DNA of 64,000 bases, taken from positions 186,001 to 250,000 of the forward strand of contig JASMHC010000014.1 of assembly GCA_030750975.1 (NCBI GenBank), read 5' to 3'. Source of the stretch: Paracoccaceae bacterium. GTDB lineage: Bacteria; Pseudomonadota; Alphaproteobacteria; Rhodobacterales; Rhodobacteraceae. The stretch's first letter is position 1; each line of letters opens with the position of its first letter. Shown here one piece after another: positions 1 through 7,793 of the stretch. The translations under genes were made by a program, and so were the position numbers. A model generated the notes under the pieces. The model saw only the letters and a list, made by a program, of their open reading frames with translations, made no database searches and was not told the origin of the DNA.

Positions 1-1144
1 AAAGACCGGCATGTTCGGCTTGGCTGATGCCACGGAAATCGGGGATGCGGCAGACATCCCACAGCAGCTTGACCGAGGCCCCGTCACTGGCGCGGGCCAA
101 TATCTCGGCGTCCTGGGACAAGGCCTTCAGGGCGGTCAGATCATCAGCCTCGCGGGCTTTGGTCAGCAACTCGTCATCGGGCGATTGTTCGAGCGTGTGG
201 ATCAGCCGGTCTATGCTGCCGAATTGCAGCGCCGAATTGCGCCATTGCAGTTTTTTGATCGGGGTGAAGCGGTGCGACATGATGGCGTCGGCCACCTCAT
301 CGGGCAAAGGGGGGGCCTCACCGGTCACGCCAAACGTGCCGTGGCTCATCCCCCGCCCTGCACGGCCTGCGATCTGGGCAAGCTCATTGGGGGCCAAGGG
401 CCGCATCCGCCGCCCGTCGAATTTCGTCAGCGAGGAAAAGGCCACATGGTTGATATCAAGGTTCAGCCCCATACCGATGGCATCGGTGGCCACCAGATAA
501 TCCACATCGCCGTTCTGATACAGCTCGACCTGCGCATTTCGGGTGCGTGGAGACAAAGCCCCCATCACCACCGCCGCCCCGCCCTTCTGGCGGCGCAGAA
601 GCTCGGCGATGGCATAGACGTTATCGACCGAGAACCCGACAATCGCGGATCGGGGTTGCATCCGGCTGATCTTTTTCGCCCCGCCATAGGACAGCTCGGA
701 CATGCGGTCGCGGCGGATATATTCAACGCCGGGCACCAAGGCCGAAATGGCACCTCGCATCGTGTCAGAGCCAAGGAACAGCGTTTCATGCGTTCCCCGT
801 GCCCGCAGTAACCGGTCGGTGAACACATGGCCGCGTTCGGGATCGGCGCAAAGCTGGATTTCGTCGATGGCCAGAAAATCGGTGCCCATGCCTTCGGGCA
901 TCGCCTCAACCGTGCAGACCCAATACTGGGTGCGCGGCGGCACGATCCGTTCTTCGCCCGTCACAAGCGCCACGACCGAGGGGCCACGGGCAGCAACGAT
1001 GCGGTCATAAACCTCGCGCGCAAGTAGGCGCAGCGGCAAGCCGATGATGCCCGAGCGATAGCCCAGCATCCGCTCGATCGCGTAATGGGTTTTGCCGGTA
1101 TTGGTGGGGCCGAGAACTGCCTTGATTTGTGATCTGCCGCTCAT
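1..1144 (-). CDS. SUV3-like superfamily 2 helicase, 3'-truncated by window edge
   Basis: Reading leftward from an ATG at 1144, an open frame runs off the window, so only the N-terminal ~381 residues are visible. Residues 12–19 read GPTNTGKT (Walker A), followed by a DEIQ box in the context DEIQLCADPERGH and, further on, a QIAGRAGR helicase motif VI. This order and spacing match the SUV3/MgpS-like RNA/DNA helicase family, whose bacterial members usually exceed 900 residues. The role is probably ATP-driven nucleic-acid unwinding in RNA metabolism; the substrate cannot be told from sequence. It is divergent from the SCP2 gene across a 228-bp gap. The family call is firm, the function is not. Confidence 0.85.
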   Translation of the reverse strand, partial: MSGRSQIKAVLGPTNTGKTHYAIERMLGYRSGIIGLPLRLLAREVYDRIVAARGPSVVALVTGEERIVPPRTQYWVCTVEAMPEGMGTDFLAIDEIQLCADPERGHVFTDRLLRARGTHETLFLGSDTMRGAISALVPGVEYIRRDRMSELSYGGAKKISRMQPRSAIVGFSVDNVYAIAELLRRQKGGAAVVMGALSPRTRNAQVELYQNGDVDYLVATDAIGMGLNLDINHVAFSSLTKFDGRRMRPLAPNELAQIAGRAGRGMSHGTFGVTGEAPPLPDEVADAIMSHRFTPIKKLQWRNSALQFGSIDRLIHTLEQSPDDELLTKAREADDLTALKALSQDAEILARASDGASVKLLWDVCRIPDFRGISQAEHAGL

Positions 1145-1303
1145 GGGGTCTGTGCTATACTCGCCTTGTCGGCAAGCCCTCTGATAACGAGCGGCAAAGG
1201 CTCGGGCGTCTTTATTTAGTGGCAGACCCTCGGCTTGTATAGGCCCGCAAGACCGACGTTGCGGAAATTACCCTTAAGGCAGGGAAATCCGGTAGTTGAT
1301 TTT

Positions 1304-1321
1304 TTTGACGTTAACGTCAAA
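1304..1321. promoter_or_regulatory. Perfect 18-bp palindromic operator candidate
   Basis: TTTGACGTTAACGTCAAA is its own reverse complement. It lies 51 bp before the SCP2-domain start codon, in the divergent gap with the helicase gene. It resembles the ACGT-containing palindromes described for LiuR-type MerR regulators of acyl-CoA and branched-chain catabolism, but I assign the regulator only by resemblance. Confidence 0.5.
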
Positions 1322-1372
1322 TTGACCTCAAACACGCAGGACACCCGTAAAGGGTTTTGAAAGGAATTTGAT

Positions 1373-1663
1373 ATGAGCGACGTTTTGAACGCAGCGGTCG
1401 AGGCTTTGACAGCCAAGATGGCAGATGCCGATTTTTCAAACACCGCCAAGTTCGCCATTGAGGGCGAAGGCTCAATCGTCATCGACGGGGCTGGTGTGCG
1501 AATCGGAGACGACGAAACCGACGTGACGCTTAGTGCGGATATCGAAACATTCCAGTCGATGCTCGAGGGCGAGCTTGATCCGACCTCGGCCTTCATGACC
1601 GGCCGTCTGTCGATTGACGGCGATATGGGTGCGGCGATGCAGCTGGGCGGCGCACTCAGCTAG
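1373..1663 (+). CDS. SCP2 sterol-binding domain protein
   Basis: This 96-residue protein is one complete SCP2-like domain: an N-terminal helix (VEALTAKMADADF), a beta-rich centre (GSIVIDGAGVRIGDD) and the late motif TGRLSIDGDMGAAMQLG typical of the family. SCP2 domains have a hydrophobic tunnel that binds lipids or acyl-CoAs; the bacterial role is unproven. The start is supported by an AAAGGA ribosome-binding site about 10 nt upstream. Only 3 nt separate its stop from the hydrolase gene that follows, so the two are very probably cotranscribed and may act on the same lipid substrate. A palindrome at 1304–1321 may control the pair. Confidence 0.9.
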   Translation: MSDVLNAAVEALTAKMADADFSNTAKFAIEGEGSIVIDGAGVRIGDDETDVTLSADIETFQSMLEGELDPTSAFMTGRLSIDGDMGAAMQLGGALS

Positions 1664-1666
1664 GCC

Positions 1667-2608
1667 ATGCCCGATCGCGCCGAGCTTCTGAATGATCTGG
1701 CCGAAGGGCCGGAAGGTGGGGCCGCATGGTGGCTGACCGCCATCGATGGGGTGCGCGTCCGCGTCGGAGGCTGGGGGGCCGGGGCCGGCAATGGCACGAT
1801 CCTGCTTTTCCCCGGGCGCACCGAATATATCGAAAAATACGGCCGCACGGCACAGGATTTTCTGGATCGGGGTTTTGCCACTTTGGCAATTGACTGGCGC
1901 GGACAGGGCCTTGCGGATCGGCTGTTGCCGGATGTTCAGAAAGGCCATGTGGGTCAGTTCACCGATTACCAGAAAGACGTTGCTGTCCTGTTGGACCATG
2001 CCGAAAAGCTGGGCTTCAAGCCGCCATATTATCTGATGGCCCATTCCATGGGCGGCTGCATCGGGTATCGCGCCCTGCATCAGGGCCTGCCGGTCAAGGC
2101 GGCGGTTTTCTCGGGTCCGATGTGGGGCGTTCTGATGCCGCCGGGAATGAAATACATCGCCCGGCCCCTTTGCGCCGCCATTCACAAGCTGGGCTTTGGG
2201 GACCGCTATGTCTTTTCGGGCGATCCGGCGAATTATGTCGAAGTCACCCCGTTTGAAGAAAACCAGCTGACCCGCGATCCGGAGATGTACCGGTATTTTC
2301 AGGCGCATCTGGCGGCGCGGCCGGAATTGGGGATCGGGTCGCCGACCTTCCACTGGCTGCGCAGCGCCATGGCCGAGATGAGGTTCATCCATTCCTCGAC
2401 CCCGCGTGATCTGCCGGTGCGATGCTATATCGGCACGGAAGAAAAGATCGTTGATCCGGCGGCTATCCATAACCGCATGCGCACATGGCGCGGCGCTGAA
2501 TTGATCGAGATCGCCCTTGGCGAACACGAAGTCTTGCTGGAAGTACCGGAAACCCGCCATCGGATCACAGCGGAAATCTGCGAATTCTTCCTGCATCACC
2601 CCGCATGA
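1667..2608 (+). CDS. Alpha/beta hydrolase, lysophospholipase-like
   Basis: A 313-residue serine hydrolase of the PldB/monoacylglycerol lipase type. The nucleophile elbow AHSMGG places the catalytic Ser at residue 127; an oxyanion-side FPGRTEYIEKYG segment lies near residues 48–59; a late Asp (IVDPAA) and His (LGEHEV) fit the remainder of the triad. There is no signal peptide, so it acts in the cytoplasm or at the inner membrane face. It follows the SCP2 gene by 3 nt without its own clear ribosome-binding site, suggesting translational coupling. The substrate is inferred to be a lysophospholipid or acylglycerol and is not shown by sequence. Confidence 0.88.
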   Translation: MPDRAELLNDLAEGPEGGAAWWLTAIDGVRVRVGGWGAGAGNGTILLFPGRTEYIEKYGRTAQDFLDRGFATLAIDWRGQGLADRLLPDVQKGHVGQFTDYQKDVAVLLDHAEKLGFKPPYYLMAHSMGGCIGYRALHQGLPVKAAVFSGPMWGVLMPPGMKYIARPLCAAIHKLGFGDRYVFSGDPANYVEVTPFEENQLTRDPEMYRYFQAHLAARPELGIGSPTFHWLRSAMAEMRFIHSSTPRDLPVRCYIGTEEKIVDPAAIHNRMRTWRGAELIEIALGEHEVLLEVPETRHRITAEICEFFLHHPA

Positions 2609-2691
2609 CCAAAGCTTATTGCGTGTCGGCAAAACCTATAGACACTGGGTGAATTTGAAACGCCCCTGACATCAATTGGTTTCGCGCCTTG

Positions 2692-2716
2692 AAACCCGCT
2701 TTGCGGGCGGTTTTAT
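2692..2716 (+). terminator. Intrinsic terminator after SCP2–hydrolase operon
   Basis: CCCGC TTT GCGGG is followed by CGGTTTTATT. It lies after the hydrolase and only about 35 bp before the start codon of the M3 peptidase, leaving very little room for a separate downstream promoter. Confidence 0.6.
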
Positions 2717-2750
2717 TGTGCACGAAAGCATATTCAAAAAAGGACGCCCA

Positions 2751-4571
2751 ATGCTGAACCTGCCATTCCCTGTCCGCGACGCCAACGCCGTGTCGGGCAC
2801 TGACAATCTGGGCGATCTGCCCCAGTGGGACCTGTCTGATCTTTACACCGCCGACGACGCACCGGAACTGACCCGCGATCTGGACTGGCTTGAGGGCGAA
2901 TGCGCGTCGTTTGCTTCGGATTACGAGGGCAAGCTGGCCACGCTGGACGCCGCAGGTCTGCTGGAGTGTATCCAGCGTCAGGAAAAGATCGAAGGGATCG
3001 CCGGGCGCGTCATGTCCTATGCGGGCTTGCGCTATTACCAGATGACCACCGATGCCGAGCGCGCCAAGTTCATGTCGGACTGCCAGGAAGCGATCACCAA
3101 TTTCACCACGCCTTTGGTGTTTTTCACGCTCGAACTGAACAGCCTTGACGATGACCACCTGAATGGCTTGCTGGGCGCAAATGCCGATCTGGCCCGCTAT
3201 AAGCCGGTGTTCGACCGCATCCGCGCGATGAAACCGCACCAATTGTCGGACGAGCTTGAGCGCTTCCTGCATGATCTCGGCGTGGTCGGGGACGCCTGGG
3301 AAAAGCTGTTTGACGAAACCATCGCGGGGCTGGAATTCACCATCGACGGTGAAGCCTACAATATCGAAGGCACGCTGAACTTTTTGACCGAGCAGGACCG
3401 GTCAAAACGCGAGGCCGCCAGCCGCGAACTGGCCCGCGTGTTCAACGACAACCTTAAAACCTTTGCCCGTGTCCACAACACGCAAGCCAAGGAAAAAGAG
3501 ATCATCGACCGCTGGCGCAAGATGCCGACGCCTCAGACGGGGCGTCATCTGGCGAACCACGTGGAACCCGAGGTGGTCGAGGCGCTGCGCAATGCGGTTG
3601 TGAACGCCTACCCACGTTTGTCGCACCGCTATTACGAGCTTAAGCGCAAATGGCTGGGTCTGGACCGGATGGAGGTCTGGGACCGCAACGCGCCGCTGCC
3701 TATGGAAGACACCAAAATCGTCAACTGGGCCGATGCGCAAGCCATCGTGCAGGAAGCCTATGGCGAGTTTGATCCGCGCATGGCCGAATTGTCCGAGCCG
3801 TTCTTCACCAAAGGCTGGATCGACGCTCCGGTCAAGCCGGGCAAGGCACCGGGGGCCTTTGCGCATCCGACCGTGACGGCGGTGCATCCTTACGTGATGC
3901 TGAACTACCTTGGAAAACCGCGCGATGTGATGACCCTGGCGCATGAGTTGGGCCACGGGGTGCATCAGGTGCTGGCGGCGGGACAAGGTGAAATGCTGTC
4001 CTCAACGCCTTTGACACTGGCGGAAACCGCATCCGTATTCGGTGAAATGCTGACCTTCCGCAAAATGCTCGACAAGGCCAAGGACGACACCGAACGCAAG
4101 GTTTTGTTGGCGGGCAAGGTTGAAGACATGATCAACACGGTCGTCCGCCAGATCGCCTTTTATGATTTCGAATGCAAACTGCACGACGCCCGCCGCGGTG
4201 GTGAGCTGACGCCTGACGACATCAACGCCATCTGGATGAGCGTTCAGGGCGAAAGCCTTGGACCGGCCTTTGATTTCATGGACGGGTATGAAACCTTCTG
4301 GGCCTATATTCCGCATTTCGTCCACTCACCCTTTTATGTCTATGCCTATGCCTTCGGCGACGGTCTGGTGAACGCTTTATATGCGGTTTACGAGGAAAAC
4401 CCCGAAGGGTTCCAGGACAAGTATTTCGACATGTTGAAAGCGGGCGGCTCAAAACACCATAAAGAGCTTCTGGCCCCCTTCGGTCTGGATGCCAGCGATC
4501 CGGCGTTCTGGGACAAGGGGTTGTCGATGATCGAAGGCTTCATCGATCAACTTGAAGCGATCGAGGGCTGA
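2751..4571 (+). CDS. pepF: M3 family oligoendopeptidase (PepF-type)
   Basis: A 606-residue zinc oligopeptidase. The catalytic motif HELGH lies at residues 398–402 within MTLAHELGHGVHQ, and a conserved downstream ETASVFGEM supplies the third zinc ligand. M3 oligoendopeptidases degrade short peptides in the cytoplasm and no signal peptide is present. I chose the ATG at 2751 because AAAAAGGA sits just upstream; the frame is open further upstream but that part overlaps the terminator at 2692–2716. It is monocistronic and convergent with hemC across a palindromic terminator. Confidence 0.93.
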   Translation: MLNLPFPVRDANAVSGTDNLGDLPQWDLSDLYTADDAPELTRDLDWLEGECASFASDYEGKLATLDAAGLLECIQRQEKIEGIAGRVMSYAGLRYYQMTTDAERAKFMSDCQEAITNFTTPLVFFTLELNSLDDDHLNGLLGANADLARYKPVFDRIRAMKPHQLSDELERFLHDLGVVGDAWEKLFDETIAGLEFTIDGEAYNIEGTLNFLTEQDRSKREAASRELARVFNDNLKTFARVHNTQAKEKEIIDRWRKMPTPQTGRHLANHVEPEVVEALRNAVVNAYPRLSHRYYELKRKWLGLDRMEVWDRNAPLPMEDTKIVNWADAQAIVQEAYGEFDPRMAELSEPFFTKGWIDAPVKPGKAPGAFAHPTVTAVHPYVMLNYLGKPRDVMTLAHELGHGVHQVLAAGQGEMLSSTPLTLAETASVFGEMLTFRKMLDKAKDDTERKVLLAGKVEDMINTVVRQIAFYDFECKLHDARRGGELTPDDINAIWMSVQGESLGPAFDFMDGYETFWAYIPHFVHSPFYVYAYAFGDGLVNALYAVYEENPEGFQDKYFDMLKAGGSKHHKELLAPFGLDASDPAFWDKGLSMIEGFIDQLEAIEG

Positions 4572-4595
4572 CAGGCCCCTGCGCAGAAAACCCAT

Positions 4596-4619
4596 AGGAT
4601 GGGGGCATCCCCCCATCCT
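4596..4619. terminator. Bidirectional terminator between pepF and hemC
   Basis: A perfect 10-bp stem AGGATGGGGG/CCCCCATCCT with a 4-nt loop lies between two converging genes and touches the hemC stop codon. It can fold on either strand. Confidence 0.65.
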
Positions 4620-5578
4620 TACCGCCAGCTAAAGAAATCTGGGCCGGCCTGGGCCAGCATGTCGCGGGCCATTTCGGCACCCAGTTCAACCCCGTCTGCA
4701 ATCACGCAGCTCCGGTCGTCATGGATCACTTCGGATCCGTCGGGGCGCAGCACCTCGCCGCGCAGGCGCAGAGTGCCGCCGTCCAGTTCGGCCAGACCGG
4801 CAATCGGGGTTTCACACGATCCGTCCAAGGCTGCCAGAAAGGCCCGTTCGGCGGCCAGTCGCTGACCGGTCGGCCCATGATGGATTGCCGCCAGCATATC
4901 GGCCACGCCCGTGTCATCAACGCGCCGTTCAATGCCGATTGCCCCTTGCGCCACGGCGGGCAGCATATCCTCGGGTGCAATCGCTGTTGCGGGCACCTCG
5001 TCCAGCAAACCCAGACGGGTCAGACCGGCTATGGCCAGAAAAGTCGCGTCGGCCACCCCGTCGCCCAGCTTTTTCATCCGCGTCTGCACATTGCCGCGAA
5101 ACTCGACCACGTTCAGATGCGCAAAGCGATGCAACAGCTGCGCCCGGCGGCGCAGCGACGACGAGCCGACCTTTGCCCCTTCCGGCAAATCCGCCAGTGC
5201 GCCGCAGTTCACTGACACAAACGCATCGCGCACATCTTCGCGCGGCAGGTAGCAATCCAGAACCAGCCCCACAGGCTGTGCGACCGGCATGTCCTTCATC
5301 GAATGCACCGCGATATCTATGCGGCCTGCCAGCAGATCTTCCTCGATCTCTTTGGTGAACAGACCCTTGCCGCCGATTTCCTTTAACGGCTTGTCGGCAT
5401 CGATCAGGCTGCGGTCGTCGCCGGTGGTCTTGATCACCACGATCTGAAACGCCTCATGCGGCAGATCAAAGGCGGTGGCCAGACGGCGGCGCGTCTCATG
5501 GGCCTGCGCCAAAGCAAGCGGCGATCCGCGGGTGCCGATTTTCAGGGGTGCTGCGGGGGATGGCAAAGTCTTTGTCAT
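4619..5578 (-). CDS. hemC: Hydroxymethylbilane synthase (porphobilinogen deaminase)
   Basis: A 319-residue enzyme that polymerises four porphobilinogens into hydroxymethylbilane, the linear precursor of heme, cobalamin and, where present, bacteriochlorophyll. Family landmarks are IGTRGSPLALAQ (residues 14–25), VHSMKDMP (91–98), GSSSLRRRAQ (138–147) and the cofactor-attachment site GSCETPIAG, with the dipyrromethane-binding Cys at 255. Length is normal for the family. It is transcribed away from hemE, so the ~100-bp gap at 5579–5677 must carry both promoters, pairing two consecutive heme-pathway steps. Confidence 0.97.
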   Translation of the reverse strand: MTKTLPSPAAPLKIGTRGSPLALAQAHETRRRLATAFDLPHEAFQIVVIKTTGDDRSLIDADKPLKEIGGKGLFTKEIEEDLLAGRIDIAVHSMKDMPVAQPVGLVLDCYLPREDVRDAFVSVNCGALADLPEGAKVGSSSLRRRAQLLHRFAHLNVVEFRGNVQTRMKKLGDGVADATFLAIAGLTRLGLLDEVPATAIAPEDMLPAVAQGAIGIERRVDDTGVADMLAAIHHGPTGQRLAAERAFLAALDGSCETPIAGLAELDGGTLRLRGEVLRPDGSEVIHDDRSCVIADGVELGAEMARDMLAQAGPDFFSWR

Positions 5579-5677
5579 GGGCTAGGTCTTAGACGCGGCA
5601 GGTTGTCCTGACAAGCCGCTCAAGGTTGACATTGGCGCTTTGTCGCGGGACGAGGGCAGCAGAGAAAAGGATGTGAC

Positions 5678-6709
5678 ATGGCCGACAAAACAATTCTTCG
5701 CGCACTGGCAGGTGAAACGCAGAAAACCCCGCCGATCTGGATGATGCGTCAGGCGGGCCGCTATCTGCCCGAATACCGCGCCACCCGTGCGCAAGCCGGG
5801 GATTTCCTGTCGCTCTGTTACAACCCGGAACTGGCCGCCGAAGTCACCTTGCAGCCGATCCGCCGATACGGGTTTGACGCGGCGATCCTGTTTGCCGATA
5901 TCCTGCTGCTGCCGCAGGCGCTGGGGGCCGATCTGTGGTTTGTCACCGGCGAAGGGCCGCGCCTGTCGACCATCACCGAGGATAAGGATTTCGCCAGGTT
6001 GGGCGGTAAGGACGATATCCACGAAACGCTCAACCCCGTCTACGAAACGGTGAAAATCCTGGCGCGTGACCTGCCCGAAGAAACCACGCTGATCGGCTTT
6101 GCCGGTGCGCCCTGGACAGTGGCCACCTATATGATCGCTGGTCGCGGCACACCGGATCAGGGACCGGCCCATGCATTGAAGGCCGAGAACCGCGCCCTGT
6201 TCGAGCAGATCATCGACCTGCTGACGCAGGCCACGATCGAATATCTGTCAAAACAGATCGAGGCCGGGGCCGAGGTGGTCAAGCTGTTCGACAGCTGGGC
6301 GGGATCGCTGAAAGGCGAAGATTTCGACCGTTACGCATTGCAGCCCGCCAAAAAAATCACCTCGGCGCTGAAGGCGCGGCACCCCGGCATCCCGGTGATC
6401 GGCTTTCCAAGGGAAGCAGGCGACAAGTATGTCGGATTTGCCAAGGCAACCGGCGTGGATTGCGTGGCGCTGGACAATTCGGTGTCACCGGAATGGGCAG
6501 CTGCGCATGTGCAAATTGACGGTTGTGTGCAGGGCAATCTGAAATCGTCGCATATGGTCACAGGTGGTCAGGCACTGGTGGACGAGACCCGTGCGATTGT
6601 AGACGCCTTTGCGAACGGTCCGCATATTTTCAACCTGGGCCACGGGATCACGCCGGATGCGGACCCCGAGAATGTGCAGTTGATGATTGATACGGTGCGC
6701 GGGCGGTAA
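5678..6709 (+). CDS. hemE: Uroporphyrinogen decarboxylase
   Basis: A 343-residue cytoplasmic enzyme that removes the four acetate carboxyls of uroporphyrinogen III to give coproporphyrinogen III. The signature [17 protein letters not shown] lies at residues 18–34, the catalytic Asp in LFADILLLP at 74, and the C-terminal [14 protein letters not shown] is intact. The ATG at 5678 is preceded by an AAAAGGA site. Its neighbours are hemC (divergent) and the phosphatase of the hisD operon (convergent), separated by a hairpin and a copy of a dispersed intergenic motif. Confidence 0.97.
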   Translation: MADKTILRALAGETQKTPPIWMMRQAGRYLPEYRATRAQAGDFLSLCYNPELAAEVTLQPIRRYGFDAAILFADILLLPQALGADLWFVTGEGPRLSTITEDKDFARLGGKDDIHETLNPVYETVKILARDLPEETTLIGFAGAPWTVATYMIAGRGTPDQGPAHALKAENRALFEQIIDLLTQATIEYLSKQIEAGAEVVKLFDSWAGSLKGEDFDRYALQPAKKITSALKARHPGIPVIGFPREAGDKYVGFAKATGVDCVALDNSVSPEWAAAHVQIDGCVQGNLKSSHMVTGGQALVDETRAIVDAFANGPHIFNLGHGITPDADPENVQLMIDTVRGR

Positions 6710-6718
6710 TCGGCGCGA

Positions 6719-6738
6719 GCGAGGGGCCAGCCCCTCGC
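6719..6738 (+). terminator. Hairpin after hemE, terminator candidate
   Basis: GCGAGGGG CCAG CCCCTCGC forms a perfect 8-bp stem 10 nt after the hemE stop. No T-tract follows, but a copy of the dispersed GAAGTATTT…AAAAGATGAAAG motif follows immediately. Confidence 0.45.
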
Positions 6739-6741
6739 GCT

Positions 6742-6769
6742 CCCCGAAGTATTTGGCAAAAGATGAAAG
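6742..6769 (+). repeat. Dispersed intergenic motif, copy 1
   Basis: The core CCCCGAAGTATTTGGCAA continues into AAGATGAAAG. Similar sequences occur in reverse orientation near 14341–14368, 19348–19382 and 35775–35803. Copies 1 and 2 sit beside GC-rich hairpins. Confidence 0.5.
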
Positions 6770-6782
6770 AAGATTTGGAGTT

Positions 6783-7244
6783 TTAAGGCGCTTTGATCGG
6801 TTGACCGAAACGCCCGATCAGGCGTTCGATAATCTGGTCGCGGGCCTGACGGTAGGCGGTCAGTTTCGCTTCGCGGGTCTCGCCCAGACCGGTCGGATCG
6901 AGGATCGGCCAGTATTCCACCTCGAGATGGAAAAGCCGCGTCAGTTCCAGCGCCTGCCGCTGCGACGCCGGGGACAGGGCGATCACCAGATCGAATGAGG
7001 ACAGATCGTCCCCCCATTGGGCCATTTCGTCGAACGAGCGGACGCGGTGGCGTTCCAGCTCGACGCCCATTTCCTGACAGACCGCAACGGTGAAGCCATC
7101 GATCTCCATCTCGGATTTGACCCCGGCGGACTGGACATAGACATCCATGCCGTAGAATTTTTTCATCAGCCCTTCCGCCATGGGCGAACGGACCGCGTTG
7201 TGATCGCAGCAGAACAATACCGACTGGGGAAGGTCTGCCGCCAC
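6783..7244 (-). CDS. Low-molecular-weight phosphatase / ArsC-like protein
   Basis: A 153-residue protein whose N-terminus carries the CX5R phosphate-binding loop CDHNAVRS (Cys13, Arg19) and a late DP motif (ILDPTGLGE) that could supply the general acid Asp. This fits the low-molecular-weight protein tyrosine phosphatase and arsenate reductase superfamily. It is the third gene of hisD–UPF0262–phosphatase; only 3 nt separate it from UPF0262. There is no ars operon nearby, so a phosphatase role is more likely than arsenate reduction, but the substrate is unknown. Confidence 0.85.
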   Translation of the reverse strand: MAADLPQSVLFCCDHNAVRSPMAEGLMKKFYGMDVYVQSAGVKSEMEIDGFTVAVCQEMGVELERHRVRSFDEMAQWGDDLSSFDLVIALSPASQRQALELTRLFHLEVEYWPILDPTGLGETREAKLTAYRQARDQIIERLIGRFGQPIKAP

Positions 7245-7247
7245 CGA

Positions 7248-7727
7248 TCAGCCCCCGAAATGCAGCACGCAAATCAGGGTGAACAGGCGGCGGGCGGTGT
7301 CGTTGTCGATCTCGGCCTTGCCTTCCAGACGCTCGGTCAGAATGCGGGCGCCTTCGTTGTGGATGCCGCGTCGGGCCATATCAATGGTTTCGATCTGGCT
7401 GGGCGGCAGGTTTTTCACCGCGTCGAAATAGCTTTCGCAGATTTGCCAGTAATCCTTGACCACCTGGCGGAACGGTCCCAGCGACAGGTGAAATTCGGCG
7501 GCGGGCTGGTTGGCGTCAGTTGCCACTTCGAACACCAGACGCTTGTCGCGGATCGACAGGGCCACATGATAGGGGCCATCGGGCACCAGACGGTCATCCC
7601 GCTTGGGCAGGATGAACGAATTGTCCTCCATCAGGTCAAACATCGCAACCTTGCGCTCTTGCTCGATCTCGGGCGTCGGCGGTGGCAGGTTGCTGTCATC
7701 CAGTTCGATATGGGCGATGCGGGACAT
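7248..7727 (-). CDS. UPF0262 family protein
   Basis: A 159-residue cytoplasmic protein recognised by its N-terminus SRIAHIELDD followed by the EIEQERKVAMFDL region, typical of alphaproteobacterial UPF0262. No catalytic motif, membrane segment or signal peptide is visible and no biochemical function is established. It sits between hisD (67 nt upstream) and the phosphatase gene (3 nt downstream), a gene order common in alphaproteobacteria, suggesting cotranscription more than a histidine-specific role. Confidence 0.85.
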   Translation of the reverse strand: MSRIAHIELDDSNLPPPTPEIEQERKVAMFDLMEDNSFILPKRDDRLVPDGPYHVALSIRDKRLVFEVATDANQPAAEFHLSLGPFRQVVKDYWQICESYFDAVKNLPPSQIETIDMARRGIHNEGARILTERLEGKAEIDNDTARRLFTLICVLHFGG

Positions 7728-7793
7728 TGTGAACCTCGGGTGTTTCCTCCCGTCTCATTACCGCAGCGCAGCATTTCGGGCAACGGACGAATC

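Noticed and set aside
1472-2632. Long minus-strand open frame opposite SCP2 and the hydrolase
   Set aside because: It covers two well-supported genes on the other strand and its translation has no recognisable domain; GC-rich DNA creates such frames.
5604-5614. TTGTC-CT-GACAA palindrome between hemC and hemE as a PpsR/CrtJ or Fnr site
   Set aside because: It does not have the TGT-N12-ACA spacing, nor the Fnr TTGAT-N4-ATCAA pattern.
6783-7244. Arsenate reductase of an arsenic-resistance operon
   Set aside because: The CX5R loop is shared with phosphatases and no arsR, arsB or acr3 gene is near; the hisD context argues for a different role.
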